DNA of 64,000 nt from SIG480 sp045595365. Lineage in GTDB: Bacteria; Bacillota; Clostridia; Oscillospirales; JAAYXM01. Numbering within the stretch: position 1 is the stretch's first letter; each line of letters begins with the position of its first letter. The DNA lies in NCBI GenBank assembly GCA_045595365.1, contig JAZOAI010000011.1:124001-188000 (forward strand). Direction: 5' to 3'. Positions 34,347 through 43,593 of the stretch are shown here, in pieces. The notes below the pieces were generated by a model that saw nothing but the letters and a program-made list of their open reading frames with translations, did not search any database and was not told the DNA's origin. The position numbers were made by a program, and so were the translations under genes.

Positions 34347-36821
34347 CTAAAAATCTGTTGTATTTATGTCAGGAACGATGCTTATGTCTTTATATCTTTT
34401 ATCATTGAGGAAATCGCGCAAAAGTCTTGAAATTAAATCGCGCGAGCGTTTATTATTCTCTGTCGAAATAATAAGCTTGTATCGAAACTTCCCATTCAGC
34501 TTGACTATTGAAGATGGCGTAGGCCCCAGGACCTTTGCCGATATATCGCTGTACTCAGACGCAAGCGCATCCCGTGCCTTGTTGCAAATTGCACTGCACG
34601 CGTTAAACGCGCCATTTTCGCTTTCAGCAAGGAAGGTAAGAGAAAAAATATCTGAAAACGGCGGTAAGTTACGTATTTCACGAAGCTTTAATTCGCTTTT
34701 GTAAAATTCATTATAGTTCTGAAGAGCCGAGGTCTCTACAATAAAGTTTTTAGGCGAATATGTCTGAATAACCGCTCTTCCCTCTTTTTTGCCTCTGCCT
34801 GAACGGCCGACTACCTGAGTTATCAGAGAAAAAGCATTTTCGGATGCCTTATAGCTTTCGTTGAAAATCGCCTGATCTGCCGACAGAACTCCCACAAGCG
34901 TAACGTTTTCAAAATCAAGCCCTTTTGTAATCATTTGTGTTCCGAGCAAAATCGGAACCTTTTCATCGCGGAATCGGGAAAGAAGCTTTTCGTGGGATGA
35001 TTTCTGAGAGGTCGTATCCATATCCATTCGTATGACCTCAACACCAGGGAAAAGCTCAGAAAGCTCCTCTTCAACGCGTTGCGTTCCAAAGCCTACAAAG
35101 CGCATTTCCCCGCCACAATGCTTGCACGCAGTTTCGATTCGTTCAGAATATCCACAATGGTGGCACATAAGCCTTGAATTTTTTGAATGATAAACGAGAG
35201 GGACACTGCAGTTGGGGCATCCGGGGACCTCTCCGCAATCGTCACACACAATGTATTTATTCGCGCCGCGGCGGTTTAAGAACAATATGCTCTGTTCGCC
35301 GTTTTTAATATTCTTTTCAAGCTCAGAATAAAGCTCCCGACCTATAATTCTGTCACTTCCCTCAGCAAGGGACTTTCTAAGATCGGAAATTATAACCTTT
35401 GGAAGCGGCTTTTCATTGAAGCGTTCCGGGAGCGTATGTAAGTTATACTTCCCAACCTCGGCATAATACATACTCTCGACAGACGGAGTAGCTGAGCCTA
35501 AAAGAAGAAGCGCATTTTCAGTAACACATCTGAATTTTGCAGCCTCACGCGCGTGATAATGCGGGGTCTGTGAGGACTTATATGTATCCTCCTGTTCTTC
35601 GTCAAGAATTATTATTCCAATATCCTGAAGCGGGGAAAAAACAGCAGAGCGGGTTCCGACGACAACGTCAACCTCTCCGTTTTTTATTCGCTTCCACTCA
35701 TCGTATCTCTCGCCCGCGGAAAGCGCGCTGTGCATAATTGCCGTGCGCTCACCAAAGCGGGCATATACCTGCGAGAGAAGCTGCGGAGTAAGGGAGATTT
35801 CCGGCACGAGAAGAATAGCGCCTTTCCCCTCAGAGATTACCTTTTCAATAAGCTTAAAATATATTAGTGTCTTTCCGCTGCCCGTAACCCCGTGGAGCAA
35901 CGAACAGGACGCGCCTTTTCCAAGTTTATCGGCAAGAGAGATGAAAACAGCTTCCTGCTGACGGTTTAATTTAATTTCTTTCTTGATGGCTGTGCTTGTT
36001 ATTTTAGGCCGTCTGTAAACCTCAACGCTCTCGAAATGAAGTATTCCGTTTTTTCTCAGGGTATTCAACTGAGCCGGTGTAATTCCCGTAAAATAAGAAA
36101 GCTCATGAGATGCGATCGCTCCGATTTCCGAAAGCAGGGTGAGCGCCTCGACTGCTGATGCCTTTGGTTTTTTGCGTTTTATATATTCGGTTATTTCTTC
36201 TTTTGATACATCAATTCGGACAAGCCTTTCGGTCTTGTCCGAGATATTCTTGATTATATGCTCTGCCTCAGTAATAAAACCGTTCTTCAAAAGCTTTGAA
36301 ATTACTTTATCAGAGAACACTTTCCCGTAAAGCTTTTCAAGGTCAAGCCGTCTGCAGGGCCCTGACGAATTAAAAATATGCGAGCATATTTCTTTGCCAA
36401 ACTCCAAAGTGCTGCAAGCCTTTCTTGCGCGGTCGAAAAGCCCGCTTTCCGTAGGGATATATCTCAAATCAAACTTGTGCCACGCACCTTGCGGAAGCAT
36501 TACTCTCGCAACATCAAAAAAGGTGCAGAAGTATTGCTCGCGGAGCCACAAGCCCAACCTGATCAAGCTGCTGTCAAGCACAGGGGTTTCGTCAATTATT
36601 TCTGAAATTTCTTTCAGCTTAAACCCGGAATCTCCGGAAACTTCACGACACTCAAGGATGATTCCTTCTGTTTTTCTCCTGCCCTTACCGAATTGGACAC
36701 GCACACGAACCCCAGGGACTGCTTTGTTTGCAAGCTCCTCGGGGATTATATATTCATATGGCTTGTCAATTGCGTAAGTCGCGGCTTTGACTGCAACAAG
36801 TGCCGATAGCTTCCTCTCCAA
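34347..36821 (-). CDS. priA: Primosomal replication restart helicase PriA
   Basis: This 824-residue superfamily 2 helicase restarts stalled forks. It has an N-terminal DNA-binding domain and Walker A in HGVTGSGKTLIYF. The DEEQEDTYK box and a zinc region with four paired-Cys motifs (CDDCGEVPGCPNC and CHHCGYSERIETACKHC) follow, then helicase motif QVVGRSGRG. The start is TTG at 36821 behind GGAGGG. Confidence 0.96.
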   Translation of the reverse strand: MERKLSALVAVKAATYAIDKPYEYIIPEELANKAVPGVRVRVQFGKGRRKTEGIILECREVSGDSGFKLKEISEIIDETPVLDSSLIRLGLWLREQYFCTFFDVARVMLPQGAWHKFDLRYIPTESGLFDRARKACSTLEFGKEICSHIFNSSGPCRRLDLEKLYGKVFSDKVISKLLKNGFITEAEHIIKNISDKTERLVRIDVSKEEITEYIKRKKPKASAVEALTLLSEIGAIASHELSYFTGITPAQLNTLRKNGILHFESVEVYRRPKITSTAIKKEIKLNRQQEAVFISLADKLGKGASCSLLHGVTGSGKTLIYFKLIEKVISEGKGAILLVPEISLTPQLLSQVYARFGERTAIMHSALSAGERYDEWKRIKNGEVDVVVGTRSAVFSPLQDIGIIILDEEQEDTYKSSQTPHYHAREAAKFRCVTENALLLLGSATPSVESMYYAEVGKYNLHTLPERFNEKPLPKVIISDLRKSLAEGSDRIIGRELYSELEKNIKNGEQSILFLNRRGANKYIVCDDCGEVPGCPNCSVPLVYHSKNSRLMCHHCGYSERIETACKHCGGEMRFVGFGTQRVEEELSELFPGVEVIRMDMDTTSQKSSHEKLLSRFRDEKVPILLGTQMITKGLDFENVTLVGVLSADQAIFNESYKASENAFSLITQVVGRSGRGKKEGRAVIQTYSPKNFIVETSALQNYNEFYKSELKLREIRNLPPFSDIFSLTFLAESENGAFNACSAICNKARDALASEYSDISAKVLGPTPSSIVKLNGKFRYKLIISTENNKRSRDLISRLLRDFLNDKRYKDISIVPDINTTDF

Positions 36822-36839
36822 AAAAATCCCTCCGGAGAT

Positions 36840-37040
36840 CTATTCTGATACCTGAATTGCCGAGAGCTTTCCTTCTGCAATTTCATCAACTGCAAGGCTG
36901 ACCGGCTTTTCAGAAAGCTCTATTCTTTCCTCATCAGCGTACTCTGCAATTTCTCTTGCTCGTCTTGCTGCAAGATTAACGAGAAGGTATCTCCCGTTTA
37001 CTTCCTTTAAAAGTTTGCTCATTGACGGATATAACATCAT
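36840..37040 (-). CDS. rpoZ: RNA polymerase omega subunit
   Basis: This 66-residue small subunit promotes polymerase assembly. The family pattern is a short N-terminal MLYPSMSKLL, then RYLLVNLAARRAREI and KPVSLAVDEIAEGKL. GGAGG precedes the double ATG start by 9 nt. Guanylate kinase (gmk), the usual gene between remA and rpoZ, is missing here. Confidence 0.93.
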   Translation of the reverse strand: MMLYPSMSKLLKEVNGRYLLVNLAARRAREIAEYADEERIELSEKPVSLAVDEIAEGKLSAIQVSE

Positions 37041-37060
37041 AGCGGTTTTCCTCCAAAAAA

Positions 37061-37336
37061 TTATTTATCATCAGAACTCTCGTCCTGCGAGTCTGCGTTT
37101 TCTTTTCCGTTTACACGGCTTGATATGGACACAGGTAAAATTGCAGAAAGAATAATATGGTCACTATCCATAATTATGACGGCACGAGTTCTTCTGCCGT
37201 AGGATGCATCTATAAGCATCCCTCTTTCCTTCGCTTCCTGAACCATTCTCTTAATAGGCGCGGATTCGGGGCTGACAACAGTGATAATCCTGTCTGCGGA
37301 AACAACGTTCCCGAAGCCTATATTAACTAATTTCAA
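37061..37336 (-). CDS. remA: DUF370 regulator RemA-like
   Basis: This 91-residue protein is of the RemA (YlzA) family. In Bacillus subtilis RemA is a DNA-binding activator of biofilm matrix and osmoprotection genes. The core LVNIGFGNVVSADRIITVVS and GRRTRAVIIMDSDHIILSA are conserved. The C-terminal 20 residues are acidic and polar and look disordered. The start is TTG behind AAAGGAG. It lies immediately after yicC, as in most Firmicutes. Confidence 0.92.
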   Translation of the reverse strand: MKLVNIGFGNVVSADRIITVVSPESAPIKRMVQEAKERGMLIDASYGRRTRAVIIMDSDHIILSAILPVSISSRVNGKENADSQDESSDDK

Positions 37337-37350
37337 CAGAAACAGCTCCT

Positions 37351-38229
37351 TTATTCTATATTCTGAACCTGCTCACGGATTTTTTCAATTTCTGCCTTTA
37401 TATCAACAACCGTCGAGGTAATCTCAAGGTCATTTGCTTTTGAGCCCATTGTGTTTACTTCGCGGTTTAGCTCCTGAACAAGAAAGTCAAGCTTTCTTCC
37501 GATTGAGCCGCCGGACTTTAACATATCACGAAACTGCGAAATGTGGCTGTGAAGTCTGACGGTTTCTTCATCAATAGCAATTTTATCTGCAAAAATCGCA
37601 GCCTCCGTGAGAATTCGCTGCGGGTCAACCGTAGCAGAGTCAAGAACCTCCTGCATACGCGCAAGAAGTTTCGCGCGGTATTCCTCAACGCATTTTGGCG
37701 AGCGTTCTTCTACGGAGTGCGCAAGCTTTTCTATCAGCTCAAGCCTTGACAAAATATCCTCCGCAAGGCGCTCTCCTTCTCGGATGCGCATCTCGGTGTG
37801 CCCTTCAAGCGCGGATTTCAAAACCGAGGAAACATCATTTATAATCTCCTCTGCATCGTCCTCTTCTTTTTCAACCGTAAGAAGGTCCGGAATTCTCATA
37901 ACCTCTGAAACCGAGCTTATTCCGCGAAGAGAATATGTGTTTTCGATTGTCTCAAATGCCGAAAGATAGCCTTTGAGAAGCGGCTCGTTCAATTTTACGC
38001 GCACGTTTTCGGCTTCTGAATTGTCTATGGTTATGAAAACATCAACCTTGCCTCTTGCTATTTCCGAAGAAACAGCCGATTTCACGGAGTCTTCAAGGAA
38101 AATATATGCCCTCGGAGACTTGACCGTACAATCGAGGTATCTGTGGTTTACACTTTTAACCTCAACCGTAATCCCGCGCATATGTAAAATCTCGGACGCA
38201 CGCCCGTACCCTGTCATACTTTTTACCAT
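37351..38229 (-). CDS. yicC: YicC/YloC-family endoribonuclease
   Basis: This 292-residue protein has the YicC signatures: N-terminal VKSMTGYGRA, EVKSVNHRYLD, and C-terminal EAAIFADKIAIDEE, RLDFLVQELNREVNTMGSK-like and AEIEKIREQVQNIE. Recent work assigns the family endoribonuclease activity. The ATG at 38229 has AGAGGGA at 6-nt spacing. It opens the remA-rpoZ-priA run and is preceded by a clear promoter. Confidence 0.93.
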   Translation of the reverse strand: MVKSMTGYGRASEILHMRGITVEVKSVNHRYLDCTVKSPRAYIFLEDSVKSAVSSEIARGKVDVFITIDNSEAENVRVKLNEPLLKGYLSAFETIENTYSLRGISSVSEVMRIPDLLTVEKEEDDAEEIINDVSSVLKSALEGHTEMRIREGERLAEDILSRLELIEKLAHSVEERSPKCVEEYRAKLLARMQEVLDSATVDPQRILTEAAIFADKIAIDEETVRLHSHISQFRDMLKSGGSIGRKLDFLVQELNREVNTMGSKANDLEITSTVVDIKAEIEKIREQVQNIE

Positions 38230-38265
38230 AATGCATCCCTCTGTTTTCAATTAAGTAATAAGAAT

Positions 38266-38295
38266 ATTATATCAATTAACGTCTGTGTTTGTCAA
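38266..38295 (-). promoter_or_regulatory. Predicted promoter of the yicC-priA-prkC run
   Basis: On the minus strand TTGACA and TATAAT are separated by 18 nt. The TGA stop of the upstream membrane protein lies inside the TTGACA box. No terminator separates the two units. Confidence 0.75.
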
Positions 38296-38807
38296 TGAAA
38301 TCTGCCTTTTCTTCCGCCCTTTGAAATATAGAAAAGAATAATCTTTTCAAGGCAAATGTCATAAAGAACAAACGCCGCGTTATAAAGAATCCAAAACAAC
38401 GGATTTTCAAAATCATTTAGCTCTCCGGAAACACCTATGATGTATGTTATGAGTAACACCGAAACAAAGCATAGAAGGTTTGCAAAAGCGAGCTTCAACA
38501 TCCATACAAGAGTTTTTTTCGATATTCTCTCAAGAGCCGTTTTCACCATCGGATAATGGCCGAAAAGAAGGATATAGTAAACCGCACAGCTCTTATCAGT
38601 GCAAAGAATGAGCGCAAGCAGCGAGACTGCCGCATACATAAGAAAGGCATATTTATATCCGCAAACATTCAGCGCAAGCGAAGAGACTACCCCGCAGATT
38701 GCGAGTATCGTAAGTGACATTGTCGGAAAAGCAGATGAGAGAATGCAAAGCGCGGTTGAAACCGCCGCAAGCATCGCGCAGGTTGTAATGTTTCTTGTAT
38801 TTTTCAT
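38292..38807 (-). CDS. Uncharacterised membrane protein, cdaAR operon
   Basis: This 171-residue hydrophobic protein has about five membrane segments (near 10-30, 33-52, 55-73, 95-118 and 130-155) and a short basic tail GGRKGRFH. The arrangement is reminiscent of small ECF-type substrate-binding subunits, but I see no family motif and make no assignment. The ATG at 38807 lies 1 nt after the stop of the J-domain gene, so it is coupled. It is last in the cdaA-cdaR operon. Confidence 0.7.
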   Translation of the reverse strand: MKNTRNITTCAMLAAVSTALCILSSAFPTMSLTILAICGVVSSLALNVCGYKYAFLMYAAVSLLALILCTDKSCAVYYILLFGHYPMVKTALERISKKTLVWMLKLAFANLLCFVSVLLITYIIGVSGELNDFENPLFWILYNAAFVLYDICLEKIILFYISKGGRKGRFH

Positions 38808-38808
38808 A

Positions 38809-39369
38809 TCAGCAGCAATCACACAGACAATCTGCACACATAAGCCCGGTGCAGCAGTCGCACGGAGTCAGCATCGCCCCGCCGAAATTCGCCCCTGCGC
38901 CCGAGTCCTGCATACGCCTGAATGCTTCTGCATATTCAGGGTTATTCGGCTCCATCGAATATGCCGTTCTGAAATACGTTTTTGCATTGTCATACCATCC
39001 CTTGCGGAGCATAACACTGCCCATGAGAAAGTTCCACTCTGCATCGCGCACCGAAGCCTCTGAAAGGAGCTTCTCGGCAAGCAGAATATTGTTCTCCGAA
39101 ATTGCACGGCGGATTTTCTGATATCTTCCGCTTCCGCCGTAATTGTAATTCCCCGAAGATGTGCCTGACGAGCTGCCGGATGCGCGGGAATTGATTATCG
39201 AGTCATAAGCTTCGTTGATTTCCTTCATTTTCTCCTCCGCAAGATCTGCAAGAGGGTTATTTATATAATTATCGGGGTGATACTTTTTTGCAAGTTCCCT
39301 GTAAGCCCTTTTCACTTCTTCAGTTGAAGCAGAGCTTGAAACCCCAAGCACTGCATATGGATCCTTCAT
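38809..39369 (-). CDS. J-domain protein with Cys-rich C-terminal tail
   Basis: The 186-residue product begins with a complete J domain (residues 3-65: DPYAVLGVSSSAS, KKYHPDNY with the HPD motif, KEINEAYDSI). A Ser/Gly-rich linker and a TPR-like helical part (about 85-155) follow. It ends in CDCCTGLMCADCLCDCC, with nine cysteines in the last 17 residues. It lacks the DnaJ zinc domain and has no dnaK nearby, so it is not the general chaperone. It is 3 nt from a DUF5685 gene. Confidence 0.87.
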   Translation of the reverse strand: MKDPYAVLGVSSSASTEEVKRAYRELAKKYHPDNYINNPLADLAEEKMKEINEAYDSIINSRASGSSSGTSSGNYNYGGSGRYQKIRRAISENNILLAEKLLSEASVRDAEWNFLMGSVMLRKGWYDNAKTYFRTAYSMEPNNPEYAEAFRRMQDSGAGANFGGAMLTPCDCCTGLMCADCLCDCC

Positions 39370-39372
39370 AGA

Positions 39373-40218
39373 TTATTTCTCCTTTTTCATTACCGTAGCT
39401 ATAGTATTTGCCATTCCAAGCTCTATTATATTTCGGATAAGCCCCGTGTTTTCGTTTGTTTCAAGAAGTTCAAAGGCTGACAAAACAGCTCTCCGGCTTA
39501 AATTCAGCGTTGCAACAACTTCTTCACAAATATCGAACGGAAGCTTCTCGGAAGCAATCTCAAAGCGCGATGCGATAGGATTATATTCGCCGCGAAGCAT
39601 ATCTTCCCTAAAGTCATCCAGAGCATCAATTATATAAACAAACCTGCCGATATGATATAAGATTTCTCTTAATATTCTGCTTATACCATCCTCGCCCTCA
39701 ATAATTGACGAAAGCATAAGAGCAAACTTATCAGCGGTTTCATCAATCGAAGGCGTTTTGTTTTTTTCAAGCTCAGAAAGCTCTTTATAAAGCTCTGTTG
39801 CACGCAGGGCGTATCCTGAAGCTATTTTTCTTGCGCGGCGATATGCAGGCTTTATAAAAAGCCTCGGGAGCCTTGCCTTGAAAAAGCTTTTAAAAAATCC
39901 GTTATCAGAAATATCATCACAGAATTTAAGATAAGTGAGGATGACTGAGATATCCGCTATTCTGTCAGATATATCAGAAACAACGCATTGTCTCCCTGTC
40001 GGACACACGAGACATCTTTTCTTCACAAGCGGAGTCTCCGCTTTTTGGGCATACGCCAGAAGAATAGAGACAAACGTGAAATCGTAATTAACAATAAACC
40101 GTGCCATAAAACCGCAACGAACTCGCAAAGCATTACATAATCCGCAGTAGTTTGCTTTGTAGTAATCATATTCGCGGATTTTAAGCTCAGGCTTTAATGG
40201 CTTAATGTATCCGAACAT
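39373..40218 (-). CDS. DUF5685 family protein
   Basis: The 281-residue product matches the DUF5685 pattern: N-terminal MFGYIKP and YCGLCNALRVRCG, then CLVCPTGRQC, a mostly helical body and IIDALDDFREDMLRGEYNP. The paired cysteines suggest a metal site, and the Asp-rich helix recalls all-helical prenyl-type folds. No function is established. In Clostridia it often accompanies a small Cys-tailed J-domain protein, as here. Confidence 0.8.
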   Translation of the reverse strand: MFGYIKPLKPELKIREYDYYKANYCGLCNALRVRCGFMARFIVNYDFTFVSILLAYAQKAETPLVKKRCLVCPTGRQCVVSDISDRIADISVILTYLKFCDDISDNGFFKSFFKARLPRLFIKPAYRRARKIASGYALRATELYKELSELEKNKTPSIDETADKFALMLSSIIEGEDGISRILREILYHIGRFVYIIDALDDFREDMLRGEYNPIASRFEIASEKLPFDICEEVVATLNLSRRAVLSAFELLETNENTGLIRNIIELGMANTIATVMKKEK

Positions 40219-40229
40219 CTTTTCTTCAC

Positions 40230-41459
40230 CTAACTGACCTCTACGTATATGATGTATTCATCAGCTCCCGAAACTGCTGTTTCAGAAACTCCGTCAACAA
40301 CTATCGAAACATTTACGGGGTGTGTTCCGCGACTTAATACAGTTGACTGTAAATCTGCAACTGCTCGGACATTTGAGCTGTTCACGTTTTTCAGAACATC
40401 GTCAGTTCCAAGGATTGAAACATCAAGGCTTGTTGTGACCGGGCGAATCTTATATCCCGACGGAAGAGTATATGTATTTATCAGCTCAATAAGAGTTGTT
40501 TTGACAGTCTTTTTGCTCAGCCCGTCAAATTCAATTTTTGCTGATGCTTCAATTGCACCGCTGAGATTCAAAATTCCGTCAGGCATCGTCAATGTGAAGT
40601 TCTTGTTCATTCCCGATGTAATGTCGGAAATTTTAACTGCCCCTGCCGGAATGCTTGACATCTGGCCAATTATGCTCTCTTCTCCGGCAACAAGAATTTC
40701 TTTCGGTTCAAAAGAATAATAAACGTACTTTTTGAAGGAATCGCTTCCCTGAACATCAAGCGACAGTGGAAGTTTTTTTGTCATAAGAACCGGAATCGAA
40801 ACATCTATGGTGTCATAATCTGCGGTTACGGATGTTCTTTTTATAATCTTTCCGTCTATATCATAAAAGTCATATGGAACCTTTCCCGAAACCGAGGCCT
40901 TCATATCTTTTTGAGAGAGGTTCACCTGTGCATATGCTATTTTTTCGACATCCTCCTGAAGGCCCGTGAGTTTGAGTTCTTTGGGAACCGTTGTCACGTT
41001 AGTCTTATCAACTACATACCCTTCTGCCACAATATCGTCTGTATTTAACTTTACAGGAATGACGTTGACATCTTCTTCATCAAGCTTAACTGTCAGCTTC
41101 TGAGGATTTTTGCTGCGGAGAGTATAGGCCGTGGAGGGAAGCGAGACGGTATATGGCAACTCATATGTACCCGCGCTCGTGATTTTAGATACATCGACCT
41201 CAACTCTTACATCTGTTTTGTTGAGAGAGATGATATCCTGGCGGCTTCCTGAAACTTCAATGTCGACAGAGTATTTCCCGACGACCATAAGATTTCTTGA
41301 GGCCATAATTTCTTCAACACCGACAAATGTGGGCGAAATATCACGAAGCTTATGGTTTTTTGAAAGGTCAGTAATATTGACAACGTATAACCAAAGAACG
41401 ACGGCAATCAAAAGCGAAAGCGCTTTGGTCAAAACATCATATTTTTTAAGCCAAGTCAT
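40230..41459 (-). CDS. cdaR: CdaR/YbbR-domain regulator of CdaA
   Basis: The 409-residue product has a short cytosolic N terminus, one membrane helix (about 11-30) and about four extracytoplasmic YbbR repeats, visible as recurring beta-rich blocks such as VVGKYSVDIEVSGSR and VIPVKLNTDD. CdaR binds and modulates the diadenylate cyclase CdaA. AAGGAGG inside the end of cdaA precedes the ATG at 41459 by 10 nt. The next frame start, TTG at 41468, is too close to that site. It follows cdaA by 5 nt. Confidence 0.92.
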   Translation of the reverse strand: MTWLKKYDVLTKALSLLIAVVLWLYVVNITDLSKNHKLRDISPTFVGVEEIMASRNLMVVGKYSVDIEVSGSRQDIISLNKTDVRVEVDVSKITSAGTYELPYTVSLPSTAYTLRSKNPQKLTVKLDEEDVNVIPVKLNTDDIVAEGYVVDKTNVTTVPKELKLTGLQEDVEKIAYAQVNLSQKDMKASVSGKVPYDFYDIDGKIIKRTSVTADYDTIDVSIPVLMTKKLPLSLDVQGSDSFKKYVYYSFEPKEILVAGEESIIGQMSSIPAGAVKISDITSGMNKNFTLTMPDGILNLSGAIEASAKIEFDGLSKKTVKTTLIELINTYTLPSGYKIRPVTTSLDVSILGTDDVLKNVNSSNVRAVADLQSTVLSRGTHPVNVSIVVDGVSETAVSGADEYIIYVEVS

Positions 41460-41464
41460 ATTCT

Positions 41465-42352
41465 TCAAGCCTCCTTCTTGTCTTCCTGCTCTGCAGGCTC
41501 TTCTTCCCTCTTGTGAAAGAAAAGACCCGAAAGAAGACTTGCAAATGAGTTTTGTTTTTTCTCCTCGGTTTTCGGCATAAGCTCGTTTCTGAGGAGCTTT
41601 TCAAGAGTTTCCGGAGCAAGATGCCGCTTTAACATTCCACCGATTGCAACGGAAACTGAACCGGTTTCTTCAGAAACAACAACAACAACCGCGTCTGAGT
41701 TCTCGCTCATTCCGACCCCTGCCCTGTGCCTCATTCCAAGCTGCTTGCTGAGGTTTGCATTGGATGAGAGAGGAAGCATACATCCCGCCGCAGCAGCTCT
41801 GCCGCGCTGGATTATAAGTGCGCCGTCGTGCATCGGAGTATTGGGAAAAAATATATTTTTCAGCAGCTCCGAACTGACTTTGGAGTCAATTATCGTTCCT
41901 GTCTTTATAACCCCGGAAAGGAGAATTTCCCGTTCAAAAACTATTAGTGCGCCGGTGCGCGACCACGAAAGGCTCCTGCACGCCTCAACCGTCTGCAGAA
42001 TTGCATTTTCAAGTTCTGATGGAGCAGCTTCTTTATCCGAATAAAACTGAAACTTTTTGCTTCCGACGCGCTCAAATGCTTTTCGAAGCTCCGGCTGAAA
42101 AAGAACAACCAGCGCAAGAAGGCCGAGCTGCAAGGTGTTCACAAGAAGGAAGTTGAGCAGATTAAGCCCCAAAAGCCCGGAAATCTGGGCAACGAGCAAC
42201 AAAAATATAACCCCTTTAAAAACCTGGCCTGCGTTTGTGCGGCGGGAAAAGGTTATGAGCTTATAGACTATGTACGCAACAATCAGGATGTCGACAACAT
42301 CCCATATTCCGAACATAGTCAAATATCTTATTATTTGATTAAAAACTTCCAT
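41465..42352 (-). CDS. cdaA: Diadenylate cyclase CdaA
   Basis: This 295-residue enzyme makes c-di-AMP from two ATP. Three N-terminal membrane segments (about 10-95) precede the DAC domain with MHDGALII (DGA motif) and GMRHRAGVG (RHR motif), both complete. c-di-AMP controls potassium and osmolyte transport and wall homeostasis. The ATG at 42352 follows GAGAGG at 8 nt. It heads an operon with cdaR, DUF5685, the J-domain gene and a membrane protein. glmM, the usual third gene, is absent. Confidence 0.95.
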   Translation of the reverse strand: MEVFNQIIRYLTMFGIWDVVDILIVAYIVYKLITFSRRTNAGQVFKGVIFLLLVAQISGLLGLNLLNFLLVNTLQLGLLALVVLFQPELRKAFERVGSKKFQFYSDKEAAPSELENAILQTVEACRSLSWSRTGALIVFEREILLSGVIKTGTIIDSKVSSELLKNIFFPNTPMHDGALIIQRGRAAAAGCMLPLSSNANLSKQLGMRHRAGVGMSENSDAVVVVVSEETGSVSVAIGGMLKRHLAPETLEKLLRNELMPKTEEKKQNSFASLLSGLFFHKREEEPAEQEDKKEA

Positions 42353-42390
42353 AATCTGCACCTCTCTGTTACAAATTCCTCTGTATTATA

Positions 42391-42420
42391 ATAATACCAC
42401 AAAACTGCGTATTTTGGAAA
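42391..42420 (-). promoter_or_regulatory. Predicted extended -10 promoter of cdaA
   Basis: On the minus strand TGG directly precedes TATTAT (extended -10), with a weak TTTCCA 18 nt upstream. It sits about 40 nt before the cdaA start. A second TATAAT overlaps just downstream. Confidence 0.5.
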
Positions 42421-42459
42421 CCTTTTTTTCGGAATTTTACAGAAAATTCAATTATATTT

Positions 42460-43593
42460 TCAGATTCTTTTCTTCAAAACGTTCTTGAGCACGTTTACAA
42501 ACTCAAAAACCTCTTCTTTTTCTGTAAAGTCACTTACACTTACACGTACAGTACCTTCCCTTGTTCCAACGGTTTCGTGCGCGAGAGGTGCGCAGTGGAG
42601 CCCGCTCCGCAATGCGATTTTTTCCTCATTCATCGCCTTTGAAATATTCTCGGGGCTTAAGTTGTCTGATACAAACGAAACAACTCCGCCCTGAAAAGAC
42701 AAGTCATTATTTGCGAAAACCCTTATGCCGTTTATACTCCTTAGTGAATGCACCAGAAAATATACAAGCCGGTGTTCGTGTCCTAAAATTTTTCTCGGCC
42801 CGCGAGCCAATATATATTTTATTCCCTCTGAAAGACCCGCTATCCCGGGAACGTTGTGGGTTCCGCACTCCAAGCGGTCCGGCATAAAATCAGGCTGTGA
42901 AAATTCGTTTGAAAGGCTTCCTGTTCCTCCCTCCATAAAGGTCTTGAGCTTTTCGCCGTTTCTGCAAATCAAAACTCCCGTTCCCTGCGGGCCATAAAGC
43001 CCCTTATGCCCCGGCGCACAGATACATACAGTTGCTTTTAGTTTGCTCAATTTGATATCTACACTCCCTGCCGACTGTGATGCATCTATAATAAGAGGGA
43101 CTCCTCTTTTTGCACACAGTTCATCAATTCTTTCTATCGGAAGGATGTATCCGAAAACGTTTGACATATGAGTGCAAACGACAAACGAAGTATTTTTGTC
43201 TATCAGGCGCTCAAAGCTTCTCACTATGCTTTCAGGCTCAAAGAGCCTTCCGCGCGCAATTTTGCATTCCAAACCCTCAATCGCCTTTATTGGCCTTATA
43301 ACAGAATTATGCTCATATCCCGAAATGACGCAGTTACCTTCTCCACCAATCCCTTTGATTGCAATATTGAGTGAATGTGTTGCATTATTTGTGAACACAA
43401 CCTGTTCTGCGTTCTCCGCCCCGAAAAGCTCGGCCGCGCGTTCGCGCGCGGTGTAGACAATTTCGGCAGCATTAACAGAAGCATCATATCCCCCACGCCC
43501 GACACTTGCGCAATTCTTAATCGCAGAAAACATCGCTTCATACACAGCTTCGGGTTTTTTCATCGTTGTTGCCGCGTTATCGAGATAAATCAT
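42460..43593 (-). CDS. Class V aminotransferase / cysteine desulfurase-like
   Basis: This 377-residue PLP enzyme matches the EF2568-like (TIGR01977) cysteine desulfurase subgroup. MIYLDNAATTMKKP opens the protein. PLP Lys lies in APGHKGLYGPQGTG, and the sulfur-carrying Cys lies in ALRSGLHCAPLAHE. It is distinct from IscS and SufS, and no iscU or suf genes are nearby. It overlaps the upstream DUF3343 gene by 4 nt. In other genomes these two belong to the set around selenium-dependent molybdenum hydroxylases. No selD is in this window. Confidence 0.88.
   Translation of the reverse strand: MIYLDNAATTMKKPEAVYEAMFSAIKNCASVGRGGYDASVNAAEIVYTARERAAELFGAENAEQVVFTNNATHSLNIAIKGIGGEGNCVISGYEHNSVIRPIKAIEGLECKIARGRLFEPESIVRSFERLIDKNTSFVVCTHMSNVFGYILPIERIDELCAKRGVPLIIDASQSAGSVDIKLSKLKATVCICAPGHKGLYGPQGTGVLICRNGEKLKTFMEGGTGSLSNEFSQPDFMPDRLECGTHNVPGIAGLSEGIKYILARGPRKILGHEHRLVYFLVHSLRSINGIRVFANNDLSFQGGVVSFVSDNLSPENISKAMNEEKIALRSGLHCAPLAHETVGTREGTVRVSVSDFTEKEEVFEFVNVLKNVLKKRI

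Noticed and set aside
42485..43301. Plus-strand frames opposite the class V aminotransferase
   Set aside because: They overlap a complete PLP enzyme with all catalytic residues and have no translation signals.
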